Source of the DNA: Cudoniella acicularis
Lineage: Eukaryota; Ascomycota; Leotiomycetes; Helotiales; Helotiaceae
Assembly (NCBI GenBank): GCA_013054445.1
Contig: JAAMPI010001720.1
Span: forward strand, 1-11,097
Direction: 5' to 3'
DNA: 11,097 bases
The notes under the pieces were generated by a model that saw only the letters and a program-made list of their open reading frames with translations, searched no databases and was not told the DNA's origin. Of the stretch, positions 1-8,116 are shown piece by piece (position 1 is the first letter of the stretch; every line of letters starts with the position of its first letter). A program made the position numbers and the translations under genes.

Positions 1-1002
1 GGGGAGAAGGCTAAGAGGAGGTGAGGTTGTGTGCGTTCGTGTTCATGAATAGGTGAGAAAGGGGGGTGGAAGGTGGCATGGTTGGGCGCAGGGGTGGTTT
101 AATATGATAAGAGAGGCGTTAAACGCGTTGGGAATCTTTTTGGTTGGTCAATATGTCATGAGTAATGAGTAAATAACTTGCGCTTTGGTGGTCTGCTTCA
201 ACTTGTGCGTTTGGTATAGATTTAAAAACCTGGGGTATGCGGAAATGTTTGGATAAGGGGGAAAGCTCGCTAATGAAGAATTTCCCAATTGGGATTGATG
301 CAAGGGGTCCGCCAAGGGCTTTTACCCGACTCTTAGGAGCTCTTGAAACTTTTGCTCCTTCAAAAATTTGTACAGTATAAGCTGTCGCGTATGATGTTTC
401 GGAGATATTGCTTTTTCTTTGCTCTACTTTCGTTCTCCATTCATTTGCTTTTCTTTTTTTTTTTGTCGTTCCTTTTCTTACGGTAACTTACCAGAGTTTA
501 TGACTACAGGCCCAAAGGCTAATGACGTATTTGTTTTGGGGCATTCAGACCCCCTATTGACTGCCTTACGAATGAGAGAATTACTCATCGTCAAGCCGTT
601 GTAATGTATTTTCATCGCTTGAGACATGTGGAAATTATATTGACACCTGGCCCAGAGCCAAAATAACTTCGATGATGAAGTCGATGAATCCCCACTTTTC
701 GAACACCATTTTCTTCCGTCTTCCATTCTATCATCGAATGCCAGCCTCACGCTCCTTAAAATCACGGCAGAAATTTGGCGTCGAATTGGAGCTTCATTGA
801 TCGGTGGTGTACTGTTTAATATTTGTCTCAGCCCTCCAAAAAGTATCCCAGCAGACACAAGGCTGAACATTTTCGCATTACAGTTCGCAAACAACACGGA
901 AAGTCAGAAAAAAAAGCGGAAGCACTGTTACTGTGACGACTTTTGGGCATCTCTCAATACTTACTCGCCATACAAAGCACGGCACAGCGCGAAACCCCCA
1001 TA
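1..1002. other. Intergenic region left of the mannosidase pseudogene
   Basis: I see no supportable gene here. The stretch holds purine-rich runs in the first 100 bases, which read as pyrimidine-rich on the minus strand and could be the leader of a minus-strand gene lying outside the window. It also has an 11-base T tract at 454-464. A 139-codon open frame on the minus strand (478-897) shows no recognisable motif and no convincing leader. The last few hundred bases before 1003 would be the old promoter of the mannosidase pseudogene, but no clear TATA or CCAAT element stands out. Confidence 0.5.
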
Positions 1003-1386
1003 ATGATATCCCCGAAATTGAAAACCCCTATAGTAGTCCTAGCATGTATCCTCTCCCTCCTCCTCTTCTACAAATACACAGCCACAGTCTCCACGCGCCC
1101 TCCACACATTCAACAAAACCTCAAACCGCTCTCCCCAATATCTCAAGAAAAGAATTTCCAATGGAAAGACACCCCGCAGCGATACCAGGTCGCGTCTGCG
1201 GCAATGCAAGCCATACCAACAGCCATACCAGGCAATAGTATACCGCGCATCCAGCACCTTTTTTACGCATGCTTGGGGTGCATATAAAGAGTATGCGTGG
1301 TTGCGTGATGAGGTGAAGCCGCTCTCGAATGGATCCCATGATCTATTGGGGGGTGGGGTGGGCAGCTACATTGGTTGATTCGCTCG

Positions 1387-1458
1387 GTATATATTCCCTC
1401 CTATCCACTTTCTCCTCAATTTTACAATCATTATGGAAACTGATCAAGCTTGAAAAAG
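1387..1458 (+). other. Intron 1 of the GH47 pseudogene
   Basis: Removing GTATAT...AAAAAG joins GATTCGCTCG to ACACACTTTGG and restores the family motif DSLDTLWIM exactly (phase 1). A CTGAT branch-like site lies about 15 bases before the AG. The 72-bp length is typical of filamentous fungi. Confidence 0.85.
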
Positions 1459-2003
1459 ACACACTTTGGATCATGAACCTACATGCCGACTTCAAACTTG
1501 CAGTTAACGCGATCTCCGAACTGGACTTCACTGTATGTAGTCTCGACACCCTCAACGTATTCGAAACCACAATCCGACACCTCGGGGGCCTCCTCTCTGC
1601 CCACGCTCTCAGCCACGGCAAACACCCCATCCTCCTTTCTAAAGTCATCGAGTTGGGCGACATGCTGTACAAATCCTTCGACACACCGAACTGACTCCCA
1701 CTGACACGTTTTCCACTCCACCCAGCCGTAAAAGGCGTCTCTCAAGAAGCGAGCGAAAACGCCTTAGTCTCCGAACTCGGTTCGTTAACGCTAGAGTTTA
1801 CAAGACTAAGTCATGTTACAGGCGATAGGAAGTATTACGATGCAGTAAGTAGGGTTATGGATGTCTTCGAGAAGCAGCAGAGCAGGACGAAGTTACCTGG
1901 AATGTGGCCTGTGGTTGTTAATGCTTGAGGCGCGAATTTCACAGGGAATTCCAGGTTCACCATTGGCGGAATGGCGGATTCGCTTTAAGAGTATTTGCCT
2001 AAG

Positions 2004-2061
2004 GTGAGTTTTGCACACTTGTGTCGGGGTCTTAATAGAGATTAATCATTGAACTGTGTAG
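2004..2061 (+). other. Intron 2 of the GH47 pseudogene
   Basis: A GTGAGT donor and a TGTAG acceptor enclose 58 bp. Splicing in phase 0 joins EYLPK to QHLLLGGAT, a contiguous conserved segment of GH47 enzymes. Confidence 0.85.
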
Positions 2062-2538
2062 CAACACCTACTCTTAGGAGGCGCAACACAGAAATACCAC
2101 AGGATGTATGAATACGCCCTCGCAGTCATGAAACGCAACATTTTCTACCGCCCTATGACACGCAACAACACCGACGTGCGTCTAGCAGGGAATCTCGGCT
2201 CTAATGGCAAAACCCTAGTCGGCGAGCTGGAAACGAAAGCTAAAGCGCAATATTTTAGTTGTTTCGCCGGCAGTATAGTCTCTATTGCTTCTAAAATCTT
2301 CGAAAATGAAGAAGATTTAGTGTTGGGTAGGAAATTTGTGGAGGGACGTTTGTGGGCGTATGAAATTATGCCGCTGGGTATTATGCCAGAGACGATGTAT
2401 ATGGTTATTTATAAAAAGAAGTGGAGGGAGAAAGTGGATAAGGCTATTAAGGGAAGTGAGACGGTAGGGGAGAAGATAACAAAATATCAATTGCAGCCGG
2501 GTGTGGTTGAAGGTTGATGATACGCGGTATATTTTACG

Positions 2539-2594
2539 GTTCGTCCCCGGCCCCCCATTTCCCTAAGATCCTAATACTAAATGAGAAAAAATAG
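2539..2594 (+). other. Intron 3 of the GH47 pseudogene
   Basis: The donor GTTCGT is weak but GT-AG holds, and an ACTAA branch motif lies at 2576-2580. Phase-2 splicing gives RYILRLEAIESVFILYR; the family normally has P where L appears, consistent with a C-to-T change. Length is 56 bp. Confidence 0.75.
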
Positions 2595-2886
2595 ACTAGA
2601 AGCCATCGAATCCGTCTTCATTCTCTACCGCATAACAGGGAACCCTTCACTGCGAGACCGCGCCTGAAAAATGTTCAACGCCATCACCACGCACACCCTC
2701 ACCAACATCGCACACGCCGCTCTCTCGGATTGCACGGTCAAAAATCCCGAGAAAGAAGATAGCATAGAGTCGTTTTGGTTGGCGGAGACATTGAAGTATT
2801 TCTATTTGATTTTTGAGGATCCGCAGGTGGTGAGCTTGGATGAACATGTTTTCAACACCGAGACACATCCTTTAAGACGCCCTTGA

Positions 2887-3064
2887 TCGTTTTTATATAT
2901 CGAAATTTGAAAGAAAATGTGTTCCTGTTCGATGTCTCTGAGTTGGTTCTATTGAAAAGATGGATTATTGTTGGGTGAAATAGCTAGTGTCTAAATGATA
3001 ACGCTGTGAAATATATTTGCAGTAAAATATAAATAAAATATAAATGGTATGAGACGAAGAGATT
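2887..3064. terminator. AT-rich convergent 3' spacer with poly(A)-like signals
   Basis: This spacer separates the convergent mannosidase pseudogene (plus) and polyketide synthase remnant (minus). It contains AATAAA at 3032-3037 inside a short direct repeat of AAAATATAAAT. It could serve as a 3' end signal for the plus strand. The assignment rests on motif and position only. Confidence 0.35.
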
Positions 3065-3592
3065 TTAAGTCCTTGCTTTTAGCAATCGATTTGCCACCAA
3101 TTCTGTCAAGCTTCTCACGCTCGTTCTTCGATTAAGCAATGTTGTGAATGGTACATCCACACGAAATACTCGAAACATAACACCGCGAAACTCAGCTGCG
3201 AGCATAGAATCCATGCCGAAGTCTACCAGCTGTTTCTGCGCAGCTAGCTCGTCTTCATTGAGAGGATGTACACCTTTGCGTAGCAATAGTGCCTCGATCT
3301 CAGGGTGCTCATGTAGATAGCCGACCTCTGATATCATGCCTAGACCGAGAGAGGTGCCTGGCAGGCCCATACTATGGCGATATCGCGCGAAGGCATCGAG
3401 GAAGCAGTTTGTTGCGCAGTAGTTGCTTTCTGTGGCAACACCGATTGAACCAGAAATAGAGGAAGCCATAAGGAAGAAATCGAGAACCTCGGATCGGCGA
3501 GCGAGGGCATTGTGAAGATTCCAGGCACCTTGTACCTTCTGCTCAATGCTGCCCTGCCAAATATCGCTGGTGGTTTCGGTGAATAATGCAAG
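3065..3592 (-). pseudogene. C-terminal KR-ACP remnant of a highly reducing polyketide synthase
   Basis: The open frame runs for 175 codons from just after an in-frame TAG (3593-3595) to TAA at 3065-3067. Its first two thirds match the end of a PKS ketoreductase: KVQGAWNLHNAL, DFFLMASSISGSIG, the active-site pair in NYCATN (Tyr and Asn of YxxxN), then FARYRHSMGLPG and a segment ending HPLNEDE typical of fungal highly reducing synthases. The last third is an acyl carrier domain with the phosphopantetheine site in GMDSM. Between NEDE and the carrier motif the usual linker and the first helices of the carrier domain, probably 70 or more residues, are absent without loss of frame. The Rossmann half of KR and all other domains (KS, AT, DH, ER) are missing upstream. 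The remnant cannot make a polyketide. The only internal ATG that fits is at 3469. It points the same way as the GMC gene at 4535-6439. Confidence 0.85.
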
Positions 3593-4090
3593 CTATTGGA
3601 GATTTTAGGAAGTATATCGTTGACGGGAAAGAGAGGGGGTGGTGGATGAGAGGTATACTGGAGGGCTTCTAGTGGATGCCCCCTATATTTATTATGCAAG
3701 AATGGTAGGTATTCTCCGTAGTAACATGCATGTGAGTAGTGTAGCTGCTTCATTTGTCATATGTAGTTTGTTATTAAGGAAAGTATGCGGTTTTTTTCCA
3801 TGCCACCAACAAACATATGCAACACGTTTCTGAAGTCACCAATATGTGTAATAGATTGATTAAATCACCAACAAATGCAACACAATTGCTGTATGATTAG
3901 ATGGAAAACATTCCAAGTACGCTAACGATTACGAGTCTGTGCATAGCTCCTATCCTCTCAAAGCCTTGTATGCCGGTGCCGCCGGTATTGAATTGTAGAT
4001 ACCCTCGATTTTAGGGGTTGAGAACGCCCACGCTGAAGTTCGAAACCTGTTATAGTTGGTGTTACTTGACAAGAATCTGCTAGACTGCCT
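3593..4090. other. Spacer beyond the PKS break
   Basis: The polyketide synthase homology stops abruptly near 3593. The last 20-odd bases before the break read on the minus strand as CTAAAA...CAATAG, which resembles an intron end, so the break could coincide with an old exon border. No KR Rossmann motif is found further out. Apart from the tandem repeat at 3804-3883, I see nothing recognisable. Confidence 0.45.
3804..3883. repeat. Degenerate tandem repeat, about 30-bp unit, three copies
   Basis: Copies begin at 3804 (CACCAACAAACATATGCAAC and two more bases), 3837 (CACCAATATGTGTAATA) and 3866 (CACCAACAAATGCAACAC). Spacing is 33 and 29 bases. The outer two copies differ mainly by a CAT insertion, and the middle copy is more diverged. 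It lies in non-coding DNA between two gene remnants. Confidence 0.6.
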
Positions 4091-4229
4091 CTGGGGTAAG
4101 ACCGATATATTAGCACAAGTGCTTTTGTGTTACTAACTCTACAGTGTATACGAGCTTACCTTCCTTTTCGAAGATCTGAAGATTGAAACCCTGGCTGATG
4201 CTTAAACTTGACAGGGCCAACATAACTTC
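4091..4229 (-). pseudogene. Possible trace of an FAD-dependent monooxygenase exon with intron
   Basis: On the minus strand 4229-4160 reads IEVMLALSSLSISQGFNLQIFEKEG. This resembles the helix and second strand of the FAD-binding Rossmann fold of flavoprotein monooxygenases, where ALxLxxxGFxVxIFEK is common. It is followed at once by a good intron-like segment, 4159-4091 (69 bp): donor GTAAGC, internal GCTAAT, acceptor CCCCAG. The glycine-rich GxGxxG motif that should precede the fragment is not visible, and the sequence after the acceptor soon meets stops in the continuing frame. I regard it as a possible decayed gene between the PKS remnant and the GMC gene. The match is short and could be chance. 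Confidence 0.25.
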
Positions 4230-4534
4230 AATACTTTCTAGTTGTTAAATCAGGACAGGAAAAGAGATGAAAAAGTTGTTTTATTTGGGAATTTTTACAA
4301 CCCAAAAGTAAGAGGTTAAGAGTTTAGTCTTGCTATAGGAGATGAGCACTAATACACTTGGTTCTATTGAAAATTGAAATATTAGACGTATCCAACAAGC
4401 TTCGTTTTTCTCAACGTACGAATGGACAGTGCAGAGGGGAGATTTTATTTAGACGCCGGGAAATTAGATAAATATTGATCACTCGCATACAGAATCCATG
4501 ATAATGCGTTACGGTGATGTTTTCCAACATCCAC
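4230..4534. terminator. 3' flank of the GMC gene with poly(A)-like signal
   Basis: On the minus strand an AATAAA hexamer lies at 4449-4444, about 86 bases past the GMC stop codon, a good distance for a 3' end signal. The rest is AT-rich and shows no gene. Confidence 0.45.
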
Positions 4535-6439
4535 TCATTTTCCATCTTCCTTGATAATGTCAGCCGCCCTCTCTGCAACCGCGTACACCGTTGTCTGGAT
4601 ATTTCCCACAGGGATAAGTGGCATGATGCTAGAGTCCACAATGCGGAGATTTTCTGTGCCATAAACGCGCAGGCGCTCATCAACCACACCACCCTTCTCC
4701 CTTGGCAGCATGGGGCATGAGCACGAGGGGTGGTTATTGGAGATTGCGGTTCTTCGGGCATAGTCCTTTGCAAGATCCAAGTCATTGTTGAACCTCGCCG
4801 TCTCATGGTTGCGGCGGCCATGTGGCTTGAGATATTGAGCCAGAGGCTGTTTCGTTGCCAGAGCCTCTATGGAAAGGAGATGCCTTGAGAGAACTTCAAT
4901 ATCGAGCGGATGAGAAAGGTATTTGGGATCAATGCTAGGTGGCACATTAACATCGGAGGAGGTGATGTGCACGCTACCTCGAGAGAGCGGATGTGACAAA
5001 AGCGAAGCAAGTGTAATGAAGTCCCCAGGGCCAGGCATTTGCAAGTAATTTTTGCCGCCCACCTCTCCCTTGTCGTCATGAGCGTTTATTTGAGCAGCAA
5101 ACATCAAAATACAAGACGAAACTTGCTTTGGGCTTAGGGTTACTGATTTGACGAAGTCAAAAGCAGAATTTGTACCATGCTCCAAGGCATAGTCCTCGAA
5201 GAGTTGCGAAAGTTCGCGCATGCTATTCTGGCTTGTCAGGGTATTGGTGATTGGCATCAGTGAATGTGATGTGACGGATCCGTAGCTCAAAGGCCCAGTG
5301 CGGTCTTTCATATATTGTTCCATCACATACCGCGAAACCTCTGGCTCTTGGCGCAAGAGGCTGTCCGCGGTGGGGGTGCCATCGATAACTTCAAAACTAA
5401 CTCCAATAATTGGGTGGTCTTGAAGATTCTCTCCGACATTTGGGTTGTCCACAATAACTGGAATATCCAACGACTTTAGGAGTTTTGGATTGCCAATTCC
5501 CGAAAGCTCTAGGATTTTTGGTGATTGGAAAGCGCCTGCAGCTATAATAACTTCTTTGTTCGCTTTTGCTTCTTGTGGTTCGCCATTCAACAAGAAACTC
5601 ACCCCAGAGGCCACAACTCCTTTTCCAGTTTTGTTTTCAAGAAGAACGCGATTCACGGTTGCGCCAGTAAGTACTGTAAGATTTGGGCGTGTATAGACAG
5701 GCGCATAGTATGCTGATGCGGCATAACTTCGAGTTTTTGTGACCGGATCGATGCTTGAAGGGTTGCTATAACCGCCATATGCCTCTCCGCTGAATGGGTC
5801 GACCTTGATTGCGTTGTTAATACCCTTGAAGGTCTCGATCCAAGCTTTGGACAAAGGGTCCTCAGAGCCAATTGGAAAAGACACCTGAATAGGGCCCTCT
5901 ATTCCCTTTATATTCTCATCACTCCCATCAATCCCGAGATGTTGGCAATTGCTCCCGGAAGGGAGATTTACCGTGTGAAACTTTCGATAGTATGGTGACA
6001 ATGTCGCCCAGTTCCATCCTGGATTTCCTAATTTTTCCCAGGCGTCGATATCAACCTTTGCCGGAGCAACGAATATTTCAGCATTAAGAGCGCTTGAACC
6101 ACCTAATGCTTTTCCTTGAGGGTGTCTAAGGATGCGTCCTTTGAGATGCTCCTACGTAAGATGATGTCAGCTTATCCCGTGATAACCATACGCGAAGGAA
6201 CTTACTTGCGGAGTAGTCAGAAATGACCAATCTACTTCTGATCCTAAAATCGTAGGCCACATAGCTGGCATGTTGATTATTGGATTTTCAAGCTGATTCT
6301 CTCCAGCTTCAAGGACCAGAACCCGAGTTTCAATGTTTTCACTCAATCGAGTAGCAATGACAAGACCCGCAGTACCACCACCGACCACAATATAATCAAA
6401 ACCTTCCATAGGAAGTTTTGCTGAAGATGATGCGTCCAT
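4535..6439 (-). CDS. GMC-family FAD-dependent oxidoreductase, two exons, 616 aa
   Basis: This gene encodes a glucose-methanol-choline family flavoenzyme that oxidises an alcohol or related substrate using FAD. The substrate cannot be read from sequence. Exon 1 is 6439-6206 and exon 2 is 6151-4535. Splicing joins TTPQ to EHLKGR, which is homologous and in frame. Visible features: the dinucleotide-binding motif YIVVGGGTAGLVIATRLSE (residues about 16-34) with the acidic end of strand 2 in LVLEAGE, GMC signature 1 around GKALGGSSALN (91-101), signature 2 GAFQSPKILELSGIG (284-298), and the C-terminal block with the likely catalytic His about 552 in NNHPS and partner Asn about 595 in PVGNIQTTVYAVAE. 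Length is normal for the family. No signal peptide is evident, so it is probably intracellular, unlike secreted glucose or aryl-alcohol oxidases. A second possible start is Met 11. It lies on the same strand as a PKS remnant, which suggests a tailoring role in a former polyketide cluster (inference). Confidence 0.92.
6152..6205 (-). other. Intron of the GMC oxidoreductase gene
   Basis: A GTAAGT donor starts at 6205 and a TACGTAG acceptor ends at 6152, giving 54 bp with the branch motif GCTGAC inside. Phase 0 splicing keeps the GMC homology continuous from the FAD-binding exon into signature 1. Confidence 0.9.
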
Positions 6440-6830
6440 GATGAGAGGGATACAGACCTAGAGATTTGTGTAGTGCAAAGTTTGGAGGACAAGCTGCTTA
6501 CAAGTGACCAAATAATATAGAGAAGCTCCCAGGACTTGAAGAGAGATTTTTAGTATAAAAGACGAAGTTTTGCATGGTAACATTCATCCTTTGGGATGCT
6601 CCGGGCGTTTCCTTCCACAATGGTTCGAGTGGCACCATGTCTGAAGGTGATTTGCGCAGCGAGCTTTCACGTATGCTGACGTGAGAGCAAAGGTCGCCCA
6701 CTATATAGCCCTTAGTCTCCAATCCTTGTTCATGGCCACAAGCGCTCTTACTTTCTAGCCGCATTGGGATCCAGCTTCTTGATTGGTCCGGAAGACACCG
6801 TGCTCATGTGGATTATTGGTCGGATGTAAC
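6440..6830 (-). promoter_or_regulatory. Candidate promoter of the GMC gene
   Basis: Reading toward the GMC start, two CCAAT boxes occur in similar contexts, CCGACCAATA (complement of 6815-6824) and CCGGACCAAT (complement of 6782-6791), 33 bases apart. A TATATAG element lies at 6702-6707, and a CRE-like TGACGTGA at 6678-6685. CCAAT boxes are bound by the fungal HAP complex and TGACGT motifs by bZIP factors. All assignments are by motif only. The TATA element would imply a leader of over 200 bases. Confidence 0.35.
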
Positions 6831-7774
6831 ATGGTGGAGGAGTTAGTGACCTGTATTCATTCAACCGACTGCCATGGTTGTTTGAACGTGTGGCTGAGTC
6901 CATCTGCCCTTCATGATTCTTCACATGTGGCATGCAAGAGGTAGTTGATACCTGAACTTATGTCGAGTTCCGCAGCAGGTGTTAGATTCCTTCACGATGC
7001 CGGTTAATTCGGGCGAAACCCAACACCAACATTCAGGACGTGGTGCAGATTAACACCAGAAAATGTCGGCCACCTAGTTTTTACATGAGCGGCAGTTGAA
7101 TACCGAAATGCCGGTTACATTGGAGATGCGCCAAAATTAAGGAGGCTGAGCCTATCGAGAGGTGTGAGAAAGAAGTTTTGAATGCATGTGTAGTGAGGCT
7201 CCTACCATGAAGCATTCCGCAGGACATCCAGGTTGTATCCTAGATGAATAGATTCTTACCTCCTGCCTCACCCATTTGTTGTGCCACCTGCCTAGATTGT
7301 TGCTCTCCTAATATTTTTGAAATCGGACCCAGCACCTCTTAGCTCCAATGTGGGACCCTAGGAGTGAAAATCGATTTGCCAAAAATCACTAAGTTGACCA
7401 ATGCTCTGGAAACGTCAATTCTTCTCATTTCGATATTATAAACGTGTAATTTGCGCAGAGTCACAAAGGCGACTTTGTTTTCTTAAGCCAGCGTAACCCT
7501 GCTGTCTACGAACAGGAATATTTGCTCGCTTTTTGAATCTCTTCATTTGTATTCCGTGGTTGTGCTTCAGGTAACATCATGGCTTCCAGGCCGTCTGATG
7601 TGGACTTAGATGCCGCTCGACACTCGAAGCTAACATCGAGAGTATTTCTTTATGGACTGAAAGTCTGATACTGACACTTCCTCTAGCCACGACGATAGGA
7701 ATGGGCAGACACATAGCAAAAGTGTTGCATATAGGTGCTAAGGCCCTAAGTGGGTGGCAATTACAGGGTGTTTA
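6831..7774. other. Intergenic region, no gene seen
   Basis: I find no convincing coding sequence. A short plus-strand frame from ATG 7579 closes after 29 codons and lacks a credible intron. The 10-mer ATGCCGGTTA occurs at 6997-7006 and 7108-7117. The second copy overlaps a CCG-N6-CGG element at 7103-7114, which is a pair of everted CGG half-sites such as zinc-cluster regulators can bind. Confidence 0.4.
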
Positions 7775-7890
7775 CCACTGTATTTATAGGGGTCGGAGGC
7801 CCCGAGTGTTCAGCTGTACAGGGAATACAGGGTATGGCTTAGCATGTGATTCAGAGGACTCGGGGCCTACGGCCACTATATATATAGCGC
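7775..7890. repeat. Imperfect inverted repeat with 32-bp arms, MITE-like
   Basis: Arms at 7775-7806 and 7859-7890 match as reverse complements at 25 of 32 positions. The inner core is nearly perfect: GGTCGGAGGCCCCGAG against CTCGGGGCCTACGGCC, 14 of 16. A 52-base spacer lies between them. The inner arms are GC-rich and the outer arms AT-rich (TATTTATA and TATATATA). The layout resembles a short non-autonomous DNA transposon or a large hairpin. No transposase and no clear target-site duplication are visible. Confidence 0.6.
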
Positions 7891-8116
7891 ACTTCTCATT
7901 GTAGATTCAATGGAACATCGCTGAAAATCCAACAGATAGCTATCACCGTTACCTATGTATACTTCCCCTCTTGCAAAGATACACGAAACCCAGCTTTGTA
8001 TCCAGCTCCAATAACCAAGTGTAGAGCAAATTTCTACTACTACTCTAGCTCTTAATACCTGTACGTAGCTGAACAATTTCCTAGTGCTGTCAAGGTTGAA
8101 TTTTCTACCCTACCGC
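7891..8116. other. Short spacer downstream of the small cysteine-rich ORF
   Basis: Nothing recognisable. It would contain the 3' untranslated region of the minus-strand small ORF ending at 8117, but I see no AATAAA hexamer close to that stop. Confidence 0.4.

Larger units (their letters stand above)
1003..2886 (+). pseudogene. GH47 class I alpha-1,2-mannosidase pseudogene
   Basis: Intact relatives trim alpha-1,2-linked mannose from N-glycans in the ER or Golgi as type II membrane proteins. The start at 1003 gives a short basic N-terminus (MISPKLK) and a hydrophobic anchor, as expected. Family landmarks follow in order: [78 protein letters not shown] and [11 protein letters not shown] just before the stop. 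Homologous frame is recovered across three GT-AG introns: 1387-1458, 2004-2061 and 2539-2594. Damage: a frameshift with probable loss of some 20 codons near 1230-1260, a one-base shift near 1340-1357, in-frame stops TGA 1692, TGA 1926, TAA 1986 and TGA 2665, and a one-base insertion near 2512. The usual cysteine-containing segment before the last third also looks shortened (after residues PETMYM). Family identity is strong. Loss of function is certain unless the assembly is grossly wrong, since splice sites survive but the frame does not. Confidence 0.9.

Noticed and set aside
478..897. 139-codon minus-strand open frame
   Set aside because: Composition and sequence show no domain, no conserved motif and no plausible leader or splice sites. 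It looks like a chance frame in non-coding DNA.
1343..1745. Minus-strand frames of 113 and 88 codons opposite the mannosidase
   Set aside because: They are antisense shadows of the GH47 coding sequence, whose plus-strand translation matches family motifs.
6458..6501. Possible 5' UTR intron before the GMC start (GTAAGC to CTCTAG on the minus strand)
   Set aside because: At 44 bp it is shorter than normal fungal introns and there is no clear branch site. It is not needed to explain the gene.
6498..6764. 88-codon minus-strand frame just upstream of the GMC gene
   Set aside because: It overlaps the candidate TATA and CRE-like elements and has no homology I recognise. It is more likely promoter sequence.
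7579..7702. Possible mini-gene with ATG at 7579 (MASRPSDVDL...) and an intron ending CTCTAG near 7686
   Set aside because: The only intron that would connect the frames is about 24 bp, far below fungal minimum sizes, and the joined product has no recognisable features.
7701..7904. 67-codon plus-strand frame
   Set aside because: It runs through the inverted repeat, so its openness is explained by the repeat. It shows no motif.
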